In this document: piece by piece, positions 25,845 through 35,309 of the stretch
How positions within the stretch are numbered: the stretch's first letter is position 1
How the letters are laid out: every line of letters starts with the position of its first letter
Assembly: GCA_902167985.1 (NCBI GenBank)
Contig: CABHNZ010000016.1
Coordinates: 62,001-126,000 of the forward strand
Direction of reading: 5' to 3'
From: Shinella sp. UYSO24
Lineage (GTDB): Bacteria; Pseudomonadota; Alphaproteobacteria; Rhizobiales; Rhizobiaceae
Length of the DNA stretch: 64,000 nt
The notes under the pieces: model-generated
What the model was told of the DNA's origin: nothing
What the model saw: only the letters and a program-made list of their open reading frames with translations
Database searches by the model: none
Translations under genes and position numbers: made by a program

Positions 25845-26723
25845 TCACCCATGCGACAGAGGCGCGCCCCAGCCGCCCCAGACATAGATGGCGAAGAACA
25901 GGAAGAGCCAGACCACGTCCACAAAGTGCCAATACCAGGCAGCGGCCTCGAAGCCGAAATGCTGTTTCGGGGTAAAGCCGCCATTGATGGCGCGGATTAG
26001 ACAAACGGCGAGGAAGACCGTGCCGATGAAGACATGGAAGCCGTGAAAGCCAGTCGCCATGAAGAAGGTCGCGCCATAGATCGAGTTGGTGAAGGCGAAG
26101 GGCGCATGGACATATTCGTAGATCTGCACCGAGGAGAAGAGAAGGCCGAGCGCCACTGTCAGCGACAGGCCGGTGATCATTCCCTTCCGGTCATTGTGCA
26201 GGAGCGCGTGATGCGCCCAGGTGACGCAGGTGCCGGACAAGAGAAGGATGATGGTGTTGTAGAGCGGCAGGTGCCAGGGGTCGAGAACCTCGATGCCCTT
26301 GGGCGGCCATTGCCCGCCGACGGCCTCGACGCGGGCCGCCTGGATGGCCTCGTTCGGATAGAGGCTGGCATCGAAAAAGGCCCAGAACCAGGCGACGAAG
26401 AACATCACCTCGGAGGCGATGAACATGATCATGCCGTAGCGCAGATGCAGCGAGACGACGCGGGTATGGGCGCCGGCATTGCCTTCGCGCACCGTATCCG
26501 TCCACCAGCAGACCATCGTGTAGAGAACGATGACGAGGCCGATGAAAAAGAGCCACGGGGTTGCCAGATTGAGCCCGAAAATATGGAACTCGCTGCCCTT
26601 CAGGTAGCGCATGTAGCCGACGCCGCCGAAGGTCAGGACAAAGGCGCCGAGCGAGGCGATGATCGGCCAGGGGCTCGGATCGATGATGTGGTAATCGTGG
26701 TTCTTCTGATGCGTATCCGCCAT
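25845..26723 (-). CDS. ctaE: Cytochrome c oxidase subunit III
   Basis: 292-residue inner-membrane subunit of the aa3-type terminal oxidase, with seven predicted helices. The start at 26723 gives MADTHQKNHDYHIIDPSPWP. Conserved motifs are LRYGMIMFIASEVMFFVAWFWAFFDASL (with the buried Glu), HALLHNDRKGMITGL, GATFFMATGFHGFHVFIGT and the C-terminal AAWYWHFVDVVWLFLFFAIYVWG. It is intact and stands between ctaG and SURF1 in the minus-strand cytochrome oxidase cluster. Confidence 0.95.
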   Translation of the reverse strand: MADTHQKNHDYHIIDPSPWPIIASLGAFVLTFGGVGYMRYLKGSEFHIFGLNLATPWLFFIGLVIVLYTMVCWWTDTVREGNAGAHTRVVSLHLRYGMIMFIASEVMFFVAWFWAFFDASLYPNEAIQAARVEAVGGQWPPKGIEVLDPWHLPLYNTIILLLSGTCVTWAHHALLHNDRKGMITGLSLTVALGLLFSSVQIYEYVHAPFAFTNSIYGATFFMATGFHGFHVFIGTVFLAVCLIRAINGGFTPKQHFGFEAAAWYWHFVDVVWLFLFFAIYVWGGWGAPLSHG

Positions 26724-26775
26724 ATCGGTCTCCCCGGATAGATGCATGCTTCGCCGTTCGGGACGGCCTGGACTT

Positions 26776-27411
26776 TCACAATTTGCCTTGATCTGTCTCG
26801 CTGTTCTTCTGCGGTAATGACGCCACCGGCTTCGGCCCGGTTTTGGCCGGGTAGAAGCTGTAGGACAGCGTGATCGTGTGGATATTCTTCGTCTCTTCCG
26901 CCGTCGCAATCGCCGGATCGACGAAGAAGACGACCGGCATTTTCACCGACTGGCCCGGTTGCAGGGTCTGTTCCGTGAAGCAGAAACATTCCACCTTGTT
27001 GAAATAGGTGGCGGCTTCCATGGGCGTGACGTTGAACACTGCCTGCCCGGTGGTCGCGACGGGCGAGCGGTTGGTCGCGGTATAGTCGATCTGGACGGTT
27101 TCGCCGATTTTCGGCGTGACAGAGGCTGAGGGACGGAAATCCCAGTTGAGGCCGGTCGACATATTGGCGTCGAACGTCACCTCGATCGTCTTGTCGAGCA
27201 CGATATTGGAATATTGCTCGACGCGCTTGGTCGTGCCGTTATAGCCCGTCACCTGGCAGAACAGCCGGTAGAGCGGCACCGACGCATAGGCCATGCCGAC
27301 CATGGCCGCGACGAAGACGGCGCAGCTCACCAGAATCGCGCTATTGCTGACCTTCTTCTCCTCACCGCTCTGCACCGAACCCTCCTCCCGGTCACATCGC
27401 TGCCAGTTCAT
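26776..27411 (-). CDS. ctaG: Cytochrome c oxidase assembly protein CtaG/Cox11
   Basis: Up to 211 residues; the GTG at 27375 would give a 199-residue form and is a plausible alternative start. It delivers copper to the CuB centre of subunit I. An N-terminal membrane anchor (SNSAILVSCAVFVAAMVGMAYASVPLYRLFCQVTGYNGT) is followed by a periplasmic immunoglobulin-like domain. The copper-binding pair appears as KVECFCFTEQTLQPGQ, and MPVVFFVDPAI and ITLSYSFYP are typical of the family. Intact. Confidence 0.92.
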   Translation of the reverse strand: MNWQRCDREEGSVQSGEEKKVSNSAILVSCAVFVAAMVGMAYASVPLYRLFCQVTGYNGTTKRVEQYSNIVLDKTIEVTFDANMSTGLNWDFRPSASVTPKIGETVQIDYTATNRSPVATTGQAVFNVTPMEAATYFNKVECFCFTEQTLQPGQSVKMPVVFFVDPAIATAEETKNIHTITLSYSFYPAKTGPKPVASLPQKNSETDQGKL

Positions 27412-27440
27412 CTCCGCCGCTTCACGGCGAAGGCATTTCC

Positions 27441-27584
27441 TTATTCAGTTCCAGAACCCGCCGACTTGGCGAGCGTCACCAGATAGAAGAGCGCGACGAG
27501 GCCGAAGAGAACCAGCCCGAGCGCGACATTGCGGTTGCGCCGCGACTTCTTCTGGGCCTCACTCAGCTTGACGGTTTCGATCAC
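27441..27584 (-). CDS. Small membrane protein in the cytochrome oxidase operon (CoxF-like)
   Basis: A 47-residue frame that begins with GTG at 27584, overlapping the ctaB stop by four bases (GTGA), and ends 29 bases before ctaG. The N-terminus is polar and basic (VIETVKLSEAQKKSRRNRN) and the rest is one membrane helix (VALGLVLFGLVALFYLVTLAK) with a short tail. The position between ctaB and ctaG, the basic KKSRRNRN element before the helix and the size match the small protein often seen there in alphaproteobacteria, sometimes called CoxF. Its role is not known; assembly of the oxidase is the obvious guess. Confidence 0.75.
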   Translation of the reverse strand: MIETVKLSEAQKKSRRNRNVALGLVLFGLVALFYLVTLAKSAGSGTE

Positions 27585-28552
27585 ACAAGCGCTCCGAACA
27601 GGTTGGCGATACCGGTGGCGTAATGATCGACCAGCAGCGCCGAAAAGATCGCGAAAAGATAGAAGATCGAATAGGCGAACATCTTCTTGGCCGGCGTCAT
27701 CTTTTCATCGCCATCGGGCATGCGCAGCACGGTCAGCGAATAATAGACGAAGATCAGGCTCAGGATGCCGGAGAAGAGGCCGTAGCCATAGCCGGCCAGA
27801 CCGGTCAGCGTCGGGGCGACGGCAGAAACGGCGGTCGTGACCGCGTAGAAGAGCATCTGGATCTTGGTGGTGCGCTCGCCGCGGACATTCGGCATCATCG
27901 GCACGCCGACCGAGCCGTAGTCACGCATCTTGAAGAGCGCCAGCGCCCAGAAATGCGCCGGTGTCCAGAGGAAGATGATGAGGAAGAGAATGATGCTGTC
28001 GAGCGAGACGTCACCGGTGACGCAGGCCCAGCCGATCATCGGCGGGAAGGCGCCGGATGCGCCGCCGATGACGATGTTCTGCGGCGTCGAGCGCTTCAGC
28101 CACATCGTATAGACGACGACATAGAAGAAGATGGTGAAGGCGAGCAGCGCTGCCGCGACCAGATTGACGGCCAAGCCGAGGATGACGACGGAAAAGACCG
28201 AGAGCGTGATGCCGAAGGCGAAGGCTTCATCGAGCGTGATGCGGCCGGCCGGGATCGGGCGCTTGGCGGTGCGGGTCATCACCGCATCGATATCGGCGTC
28301 GTACCACATGTTGAGCGCGCCGGAAGCGCCAGCGCCGACGGCAATACAGAGAACCGAGACCACGGCCAGGACCGGGTTGATGTGACCCGGTGCCAGAATG
28401 AGGCCGGCAAAGGCGGTGAAGATGACGAGCGACATCACCCGCGGCTTCAGGAGAGCCCAGAAATCACGCGCACCCGCTTCCGACAGGCGCAGGCCCTGAT
28501 CGGTGCCAAGAGTGTCCTGCCCAACGGGCGTGTGGCTATCGATGACGGTCAT
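27581..28552 (-). CDS. ctaB: Protohaem IX farnesyltransferase (haem O synthase)
   Basis: 323-residue inner-membrane prenyltransferase that adds a farnesyl group to haem b to give haem O, the precursor of haem A for subunit I. It has the UbiA-family aspartate-rich motif in NMWYDADIDAVMTRT (about residue 80) and a second one in KMRDYGSVGVPMMPN (about 212), with about eight hydrophobic helices. KPRVMSLVIFTAFAGL near the N-terminus and TPAHFWALALF are further signatures. Intact; the stop overlaps the next small ORF. It lies 67 bases downstream of ctaD. Confidence 0.95.
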   Translation of the reverse strand: MTVIDSHTPVGQDTLGTDQGLRLSEAGARDFWALLKPRVMSLVIFTAFAGLILAPGHINPVLAVVSVLCIAVGAGASGALNMWYDADIDAVMTRTAKRPIPAGRITLDEAFAFGITLSVFSVVILGLAVNLVAAALLAFTIFFYVVVYTMWLKRSTPQNIVIGGASGAFPPMIGWACVTGDVSLDSIILFLIIFLWTPAHFWALALFKMRDYGSVGVPMMPNVRGERTTKIQMLFYAVTTAVSAVAPTLTGLAGYGYGLFSGILSLIFVYYSLTVLRMPDGDEKMTPAKKMFAYSIFYLFAIFSALLVDHYATGIANLFGALV

Positions 28553-28619
28553 TTCATGTCCTAAACAGCCTGCACGAGGCGCCGCCTTCCTGCGGCACCC
28601 CGGTTAAGGCCAATGCTGG

Positions 28620-30345
28620 TTACTTGACGCGGGGCAGCTGTTCCCACTGATGGTATGGCGGGGGGGACGACAGCTGCCATTCGAGCGTGGTCGCGCCCAC
28701 GCCCCAGGGATTGTCACCGGCGACGCGTTTCCTTGCGAAGGCTTCCCATACGCCAAAGAGGAAGACGAGTACACCGAAGAAAGAAATATAGGAGCCGATC
28801 GACGACACGTAGTTCCAGCCGGCAAAGGCATCCGGGTAATCGATGTAGCGGCGCGGCATGCCGGCCAAGCCCAGGAAATGCTGCGGGAAGAACACGAGGT
28901 TGACGCCGACGAACATGATCCAGAAATGCAGCTTGCCGATCGTTTCGTTATACATGTAGCCGAACATTTTCGGGAACCAGTAGTACCAGGCGGCGAAGAT
29001 GGCAAAGACGGCGCCGAGCGACAGCACGTAGTGGAAATGCGCGACAACGTAATAGGTGTCATGCAGCGAGCGGTCGAGGCCGGCATTGGCGAGCTGCACG
29101 CCCGTCACACCGCCGACCGTGAAGAGAAAGATGAAGCCGATCGCCCAGAGCATCGGCGTCTCGAAGCTCAGCGAGCCGCCCCACATGGTGGCGATCCACG
29201 AGAAGATTTTTATCCCCGTCGGGACGGCGATCACCATCGTCGCGAAAACGAAATAGCGCTGCGCATCCAGCGACAGGCCGACCGTATACATGTGATGCGC
29301 CCAGACGACGAAGCCGACAGCGCCGATCGCCACCATCGCATAGGCCATGCCGAGATAGCCGAAGATCGGCTTTCTGGAGAAGGTCGAGATGATGTGGCTG
29401 ACAATGCCGAAGCCGGGCAGGATGAGGATATAGACTTCCGGATGGCCGAAGAACCAGAAGAGATGCTGGTAGAGGATCGGATCACCGCCGCCTTCCGGCG
29501 AGAAGAAGGTCGTGCCGAAATTGCGGTCGGTCAGCGCCATGGTGATGGCACCCGCGAGAACCGGCAGTGACAGAAGCAGAAGGAAGGCCGTGACCAGAAC
29601 CGACCAGGCAAAGAGCGGCATCTTGTGCAGCGTCATGCCCGGTGCGCGCATGTTCAAAATCGTGGTGATGAAGTTGATCGCGCCGAGGATCGAGGATGCG
29701 CCGGCGACATGCAGCGCGAAGATCGCCAGATCGACCGCCGGCCCCGGGTGGCCTGATGTCGAAAGCGGCGGATACATGGTCCAGCCGCCGCCTGCCCCGT
29801 AAGCGCCTGCCGGGCCTTCGACGAACATCGACAGGATGAGCAGGATGAAGGCCGGGACGATCAGCCAGAAGGAAATGTTGTTGAGCCGCGGGAAGGCCAT
29901 GTCCGGCGCGCCGATCATGATCGGCACCATCCAGTTGGCAAAGCGCCGATCATTGCCGGCATGACCATGAAGAAGATCATGATCAGCGCGTGGGCGGTGG
30001 TGAACACATTATACATGTGCTTGCCGCCATCGATCGCCGCATCGCCCTCGAAGCCGTAGACCATCGAGGCGAGGCCGTGGAAAATCTGGATGCCGGGTTC
30101 CTGCAATTCCATACGCATGCGACCGACAGAAGACCGCCAACGACGCCCGCGATGATCGCGAAGATCAGATAGAGCGTGCCGATGTCCTTGTGATTGGTCG
30201 AGAAGAGCCAGCGGGCGGCAAAGCCCGGTCTGTGGCCGTGACCGTGATCGTCTGCATCATGGGCCGGGTGCGGATGCGCGCCACCCTGGGTGCCGTTGCC
30301 ATCGGCGCGGGCGTGGATATCGTTCTGAACGGTATGATCAACCAT
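28620..30345 (-). CDS. ctaD: Cytochrome c oxidase subunit I (two frameshifts near 29943 and 30120)
   Basis: About 575 residues when rebuilt; the catalytic subunit of the aa3 oxidase, holding haem a, haem a3 and CuB. The start at 30345 gives a His/Asp-rich N-terminal tail (about residues 10-45), then WLFSTNHKDIGTLYLIF. One base is missing after LLSVG (near 30120) and another inside MIGGFANWMV (near 29943); the rest is open. Metal ligands are visible: WFFGHPEVYILILPGFG (His and the Tyr cross-link), VWAHHMYTVG (two CuB His) and VAHFHYVLSLGAVFA (both haem ligands). In such an important gene two one-base gaps are best explained as errors. Only 12 bases separate it from ctaC. Confidence 0.92.
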
Positions 30346-30357
30346 ATCTTCTTATCC

Positions 30358-31298
30358 TTACTCGGCGAGGCCGGTCTTCGGCATGCTCTCGGACAGATTG
30401 GCGGCAAGGGCGAGTTTGCCCTTTGCATCGCTCTTTCCGGGAGAGCCGGGAGGCCCGCTCGAGGACGCGATCAGCGTCTTGTAGGCACCGGGCAGATCGG
30501 TTGCGGCCTGCGCGAGCCATGTTTTGTATTTGTCTTCAGGCACGACGCGGATGGCGATCGGCATGAAGGCGTGGTCCTTGCCACAGAGTTCCGAACACTG
30601 GCCGTAATAGAGGCCTTCGCGTTCGGCCTTGAACCAGGTTTCGTTGAGGCGGCCGGGCACCGCATCGATCTTGATGCCGAAAGCCGGCATGGCAAAAGCG
30701 TGAATGACGTCGGTCGGGGCGGCAGTGACGAGAAGGCGTACCGTCTTATTGACGGGAACGACCATTTCGTTGTCGACGGCCAAGAGCCGCGGATAGGCGC
30801 TGCGATCTTCCTTGCCGGCGGCGGCGCGGTCTTCGTCCTTCAACAGATAGCTGTCGAAGGCGACCGGCTGGGCGGCGCCTCATATTCGTAATTCCATTGC
30901 CACTGGGTGGCGGTCGCCTTCAGCGTCAGATCCGCCTTCGGCAATTCCAGCTGGTTGTTCAGAAGATTGAACGAGGGCAGCGCGATGGCAAAGAGAATGA
31001 GGATCGGCGCAACCGTCCAGGCAATCTCGATGAAAGTATTGTGGCTGGTGCGCGAGGCGACCGGATTGGCGCCTGCCCGAAACTTGACCACAACAATGAT
31101 CAGAAGCGCCAGAACAAAAAGCGTCACCGGCACGATGAACCAGAGCGTATACTGCTCGAACCATCGTATCTGGTGCATGATCGGCGTTGCTGCCTCCTGA
31201 AGACCTGTCTCCCATGGGCGCGGCTGGTCCGCGAGGCCCGCAGAAGCAAAGAGAAGACAGATGATCGAGGTCATCAGCGCGTAAACTCGTTTGGTCAC
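30358..31298 (-). CDS. ctaC: Cytochrome c oxidase subunit II (frameshift near 30879)
   Basis: About 313 residues when rebuilt; receives electrons from cytochrome c at its CuA centre. The GTG at 31298 follows a strong GGGAGGGA site and gives a signal peptide (LMTSIICLLFASAGLADQ). Two membrane helices follow, with WFEQYTLWFIVPVTLFVLALL and IAWTVAPILILFAIALPSF. After WQWNYEYE one base is missing near 30879; the next frame carries the cupredoxin domain ending in GQCSELCGKDHAFM, with the CuA ligands Cys, Cys, His and Met. First gene of the minus-strand oxidase operon; 31299-31732 upstream holds its promoter and no other gene. Confidence 0.92.
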
Positions 31299-31732
31299 GA
31301 CATCCCTCCCATATAACCCGGTACCGGATCTCCCCTTCCGTACTGGACCCCAACCTGGGACCCGAGCCATACGGGGCGGTTCAATCACAGTTTGCGTAGT
31401 GTCGCAACAACGCAGCAACGCGTCGCATGCGACATTTTCACCCACCCTCTGCGCGCATTTGCCTTGCTTTTTGGCAAGTCTGGCATCCGGCAAGGCTCCT
31501 CCTTCCTTGCCGCCCACCTGACGCAACGGTTGTAGCAGCAATCACGATAATACACTTCCGGGCCGCCGCATATTGCTCTAGATCATGAAAGTGTGCTTTT
31601 GCAGTTGGCCGAAAGTCGGACAGGCCAAGCCTGGGTCGAATTTTCGCCGCACTCGACTGGGAAGACGGCGAGAATTTCCCAATTGGCCCGCCCAAAGCCG
31701 AAATAGCAGTCCTTATCCGTCCAGAGGTTTCC

Positions 31733-32407
31733 ATGGGTCGTTCCTTCCGCGCCAGCACATATCTTGCCATGCTGGCCATCGCGTCAGCCACGATGGCAAA
31801 TCCCGTTCTGGCACAGACAGGTCCGCGGCCGACAGCCGGAAGCGGCACGCAGATGGAAACCCTGCCGGGCACGACCGCGCCGATGGGCGCACGCCCGACC
31901 GCGCCGCAGGCCGCTCCGCAGAACGGCGCCGCTCAGGGTGCCGTACCGCAATCCCCCACCGCCCCGATGCAGAGCCCCGGCAATGTGAAGGAAACGCATG
32001 GCGCGTGGTCGATCGTCTGCGACAGGCCGGCCGGCGCCTCGGCCGAACAATGTGCGATGATGCAGAACGTCATTGCCGAGGATCGGCCGGAAGTCGGCCT
32101 CTCGGTCATCGTTCTGAAGACCGCCGACCGCAAGGCGCGCATCCTGCGCATTCTGGCGCCGCTCGGCGTGCTCCTGAAGGACGGGATGGAGCTTTACGTC
32201 GACAATAACAATATCGGCCGCGCCTATTTCACCCGCTGCTTCTCCGAGGGCTGCTATGTGGAAGTAGAGCTGGACGACGAGCTGATGCGCATCCTGCGCG
32301 CCGGCAAGAGCGCCGTCTTTGCGCTGCGCGAATCGACCGATCAGGATCGCGTCGGCATTCCGATCCAGCTGACCGGTTTCGGCGAAGGTTACGACGCGCT
32401 GCCCTGA
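31733..32407 (+). CDS. Invasion-associated locus B (IalB) family protein
   Basis: 224 residues. Signal peptide STYLAMLAIASATMANPVLAQT, then a 60-residue Pro/Ala/Gln-rich linker and an IalB domain from about residue 83: HGAWSIVCDRPAGASAEQCAMMQ, SVIVLKTADRKARILRILAPLGVLL, GRAYFTRCFSEGCYVEVELDDELM. Two Cys pairs are probably disulfide bonded. IalB was first described in Bartonella, where it helps entry into red cells; in free-living rhizobia it is a periplasmic or secreted protein of unknown function. Intact, AGAGG ribosome site upstream. Divergent from ctaC. Confidence 0.85.
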   Translation: MGRSFRASTYLAMLAIASATMANPVLAQTGPRPTAGSGTQMETLPGTTAPMGARPTAPQAAPQNGAAQGAVPQSPTAPMQSPGNVKETHGAWSIVCDRPAGASAEQCAMMQNVIAEDRPEVGLSVIVLKTADRKARILRILAPLGVLLKDGMELYVDNNNIGRAYFTRCFSEGCYVEVELDDELMRILRAGKSAVFALRESTDQDRVGIPIQLTGFGEGYDALP

Positions 32408-32535
32408 TAGGCGCGAGGGCAGTTCCCGATTACGCTTGCGTCCGGTGATCGGCAGACCTACATCCGTTTCAGAGAGATTTTCGGCTCCCCTTTCATGAAG
32501 GGCGGCCGATATCCATGAAAGCGGAGCGCCAGACC

Positions 32536-33950
32536 ATGAACACCGACCTCATCTCCCTTTTCGACAGCGACGAGGCCAAGCTGCGCTCCATTCTCTCGGA
32601 AGCGCTGTCGGGTGCCGATGACGGCGAACTCTATATCGAGCATGCGCAGGCGGAATCGCTGACCTTCGACAATGGTCGCCTGAAGGGCGGCTCGTTCAAC
32701 ACCGATCAGGGTTTTGGACTTCGCGCAGTCGCGGGCGAAGCTGTCGGCTATGCCCATGCCGGCGAGCTTTCGGCCGCTGCCTTGTCGCGTGCTTCGGATG
32801 CCGTGCGCGCCGTCACGGCCGGTTATTCCGGCTCCTATGCCGCTGCGCCGCAGCGCACGAACAAGAAATATTACGGCGACGAGAACCCGATCGGCGAGCC
32901 TAGCTTCGAAGAGAAGGCCAAGCTGCTTGCCGAAATCGACGCCTATCTGCGCAACAAGGGCGACCATGTGCGGCAGGTGACGGCATCGATTGCCGCCAGC
33001 TGGCAGGTGGTCGACATCCTGCGCGCCGATGGCCACCGGGTGCAGGACATAAGGCCTATGACGCGGGTCAATATTTCCGTCGTCGTCGGCGATGGCGACC
33101 GGCAGGAAAGCGGCTCCTTCGGCACCGGCGGACGCATCGGTTTCGGCGAGTTCGTCAAGAACGGCAATTGGCAGACCGGCGCCGACGAGGCGCTGCGGCA
33201 GGCGATGGTCAACCTGACCGCCATCGAGGCGCCGGCCGGAACCATGGATGTGGTTCTCGGCAATGGCTGGCCGGGCGTGATGCTGCATGAAGCCGTCGGC
33301 CACGGGCTGGAAGGCGATTTCAACCGCAAGAAGACCTCTGCATTTGCGGGACTTCTCGGCGAAATGGTCGCTGCACCGGGCGTACCGTTGTCGATGACGG
33401 AACGATCGAGAGCCGTCGCGGCTCGCTCACCATCGACGACGAGGGAACGCCGTCCGCCTATAACGTGCTGATCGAGAACGGCCGGCTCGTCGGCTATATG
33501 CAGGACCGCCAGAATGCCCGGCTGATGGGCATGAAGCCGACCGGCAATGGCCGCCGGCAGGGCTATTCCAGCATTCCGATGCCGCGGATGACCAATACCT
33601 ACATGCTGTCGGGCGACAAGACGTCGGAAGAGATCATCGCTTCGGTGAAGAAGGGCATCTATGCGGTCTCCTTCGGTGGCGGTCAGGTGGATATCACCTC
33701 GGGCAAGTTCGTCTTCGGCTGCACCGAGGCCTATATGATCGAGAACGGCAAGATCGGCCCTGCCATCAAGGGCGCGATGCTGATCGGCAACGGGCCGGAT
33801 GCGATGAAGCGCGTCTCGATGGTCGGCAACGACACCAAGCTCGATACCGGCATCGGCAATTGCGGCAAGGCCGGCCAGTGGGTGCCGGTCGGCGTCGGCC
33901 AGCCGCATCTCAGGATGGATCAGATCACGGTCGGCGGCACCAAGACGTGA
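32536..33950 (+). CDS. tldD: Metalloprotease TldD (frameshift near 33383)
   Basis: 471 residues when rebuilt, the normal size. TldD with its partner TldE/PmbA forms a protease that degrades unfolded peptides and in some bacteria processes peptide antibiotics; the partner gene is not in the window. The ATG at 32536 follows GGAGCG and gives MNTDLISLFDSDEAKLRSIL; one at 32515 is less likely. The zinc motif HEAVGHGLEGDF is near residue 252. One G is missing near 33383 in GVTVVDDG; afterwards the frame continues with NVLIENGRLVGYMQDRQNA, RQGYSSIPMPRMTNTYM, SGKFVFGCTEAYMIENGK and GNCGKAGQWVPVGVGQPHLRM. It overlaps the next gene by four bases (GTGA). Confidence 0.92.
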
Positions 33951-34441
33951 GCCTGATCGACATCCGCCCTTTCAAGGCGAGCGACCGGGATGCCGTCACG
34001 GCCGTGATCCTGCCTATCCAGCAGGAGGAATTCGGCATTCCGATCACGGCTGCGGACCAGCCGGATCTCGCCGCGATCGAGACATTCTATCAGTCGGGTG
34101 CCGGCCAGTTCTGGGTGGCGGCGAAGGACGGGCATGTCGTTGGCACGCTCGGTCTGAAGGATATCGGCAACGGGCAGGCTGCGCTGCGCAAGATGTTCGT
34201 CTCGGCCGAGGCGCGCGGCCGCCAAGACGGGGTGGCGGCAAAGCTTCTCGACGCCTTGACGGCGCATGCCAGACAGGCCGGTATCCGGCAGGTGCTGCTT
34301 GGTACCACCGACAAGTTTCTGGCCGCGCATCGTTTCTATGAGAAGAACGGGTTTGACGAGATTTCCGCCGACGACCTGCCCTCCTCCTTCCCGCGCATGG
34401 CGGTGGACAGCAAGTTTTACAGCCTGACGCTGGCGGCCTGA
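33947..34441 (+). CDS. GNAT-family N-acetyltransferase
   Basis: 164 residues from the GTG at 33947, which overlaps the tldD stop. The fold is recognisable from IRPFKASDRDAVTAVILPIQQEEFG, the strand VAAKDGHVVGTLGLKDIGNGQAALRKMFVS, the acetyl-CoA loop RGRQDGVAAKLLDALTAHAR and the C-terminal TTDKFLAAHRFYEKNGFDEI. The usual R/QxxGxG/A loop has Asp in place of a more common Lys/Gly, which is not unusual. Substrate unknown. Intact, and followed after three bases by a VOC-fold gene. Confidence 0.82.
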   Translation: MSLIDIRPFKASDRDAVTAVILPIQQEEFGIPITAADQPDLAAIETFYQSGAGQFWVAAKDGHVVGTLGLKDIGNGQAALRKMFVSAEARGRQDGVAAKLLDALTAHARQAGIRQVLLGTTDKFLAAHRFYEKNGFDEISADDLPSSFPRMAVDSKFYSLTLAA

Positions 34442-34444
34442 GGC

Positions 34445-34891
34445 ATGGAACTGGAGCCGGAGCCCGCTCTCGTCCCCGAACTCTCGGTGCGTGACTGGGA
34501 AAAGAGCCGCGCGTTCTATCGTGACGTGATCGGCTTTGCGGTGTCCTATGAGCGGCCCGAAGAAGGCTTTGCCTATCTGAAGCTTGGTTCCGCCGCGCTG
34601 ATGATCGACCAGATCGGCGTCGGGCGGGATTTTACTACAGCGGGGGCTGCGCCCGAATATCCATTCGGCCGCGGCATGAACCTGCAGATCCGCGTTCTGT
34701 CCATATCCGCCATTCTGGAGCGGCTGGCCACGGCGGGCATTGCTCTTCTCATCCAGCCGGAAGACAAATGGTATCGCCGCAACGATATCGAAGTGGGCAA
34801 CCGGCAATTCGTCGTTGCCGATCCGGATGGCTATCTTCTGCGGCTCTTCGAGGATCTCGGTGAACGCGCGTTCAAGCCTCGGACGGCGTGA
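34445..34891 (+). CDS. VOC-superfamily (glyoxalase/bleomycin-resistance fold) protein
   Basis: 148 residues with the paired beta-alpha-beta units of the vicinal oxygen chelate fold: ALVPELSVRDWEKSRAFYRDVIGFAVSYERPEEGFAYLKLGS in the first half and FVVADPDGYLLRLFEDLGER in the second. The lone domain and the sequence resemble bleomycin-resistance proteins, but no resistance function can be claimed. It probably shares a transcript with tldD and the acetyltransferase. Its 3' end overlaps the convergent MazG-like gene by 20 bases. Confidence 0.8.
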   Translation: MELEPEPALVPELSVRDWEKSRAFYRDVIGFAVSYERPEEGFAYLKLGSAALMIDQIGVGRDFTTAGAAPEYPFGRGMNLQIRVLSISAILERLATAGIALLIQPEDKWYRRNDIEVGNRQFVVADPDGYLLRLFEDLGERAFKPRTA

Positions 34892-35180
34892 ACAGCCATT
34901 TGCGCTCGACGGCCGAGACAAGGTCAATCTCGTTATGGCGGACGAAAAGCAGGACATGGCCGAGCAGATCGGCGGTCTCGTCGGCAAGCTCGCGGTCCAT
35001 CTCGGCCACATCCCGGCCCTTGGCGCGCGCCCTGCCCGACCGGCGGTTCCAGGCCTGGGTCAGCTCACCCATTTCTTCCTGAAGCTTGAGGACATACCAG
35101 TCCGGATCCCGCTCGATGCCATGCTTTTCGACATAGAGGCGTGAGGCATTATCGAAATCCCCGGCGAGTTTCTCCAGCAT
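34872..35180 (-). CDS. MazG-like nucleotide pyrophosphohydrolase
   Basis: 102 residues from the ATG at 35180, preceded by AAAGGAGAA. The helical MazG fold is indicated by WYVLKLQEEMGELTQAWNRR with the first metal-binding acidic pair, and ELADETADLLGHVLLFVRHNEID with the second (ExxD-type) group. Such proteins hydrolyse nucleoside triphosphates, often non-canonical ones, to monophosphates as house cleaning. The substrate is not predictable. The start MLEKLAGDFDNASRLYVEKHG is well supported. Intact. Confidence 0.8.
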   Translation of the reverse strand: MLEKLAGDFDNASRLYVEKHGIERDPDWYVLKLQEEMGELTQAWNRRSGRARAKGRDVAEMDRELADETADLLGHVLLFVRHNEIDLVSAVERKWLFTPSEA

Positions 35181-35309
35181 ATTGTTCTCCTTTTGTTCTG
35201 ATCGATTCATTAGGCCTGAAGCGACGGGATGTCCAGCGCCGTGCTTGACAGGGCGTCGAAAAAGTTCAGAGGTACCAGTCCCCACCTCAATTCTCCCCGG
35301 CGTATTTTC

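Noticed and set aside
28620..30345. Programmed frameshifting as explanation for breaks in ctaD, dxs and others
   Set aside because: The break sites share no slippery sequence or structure, and there are far too many of them in unrelated genes.
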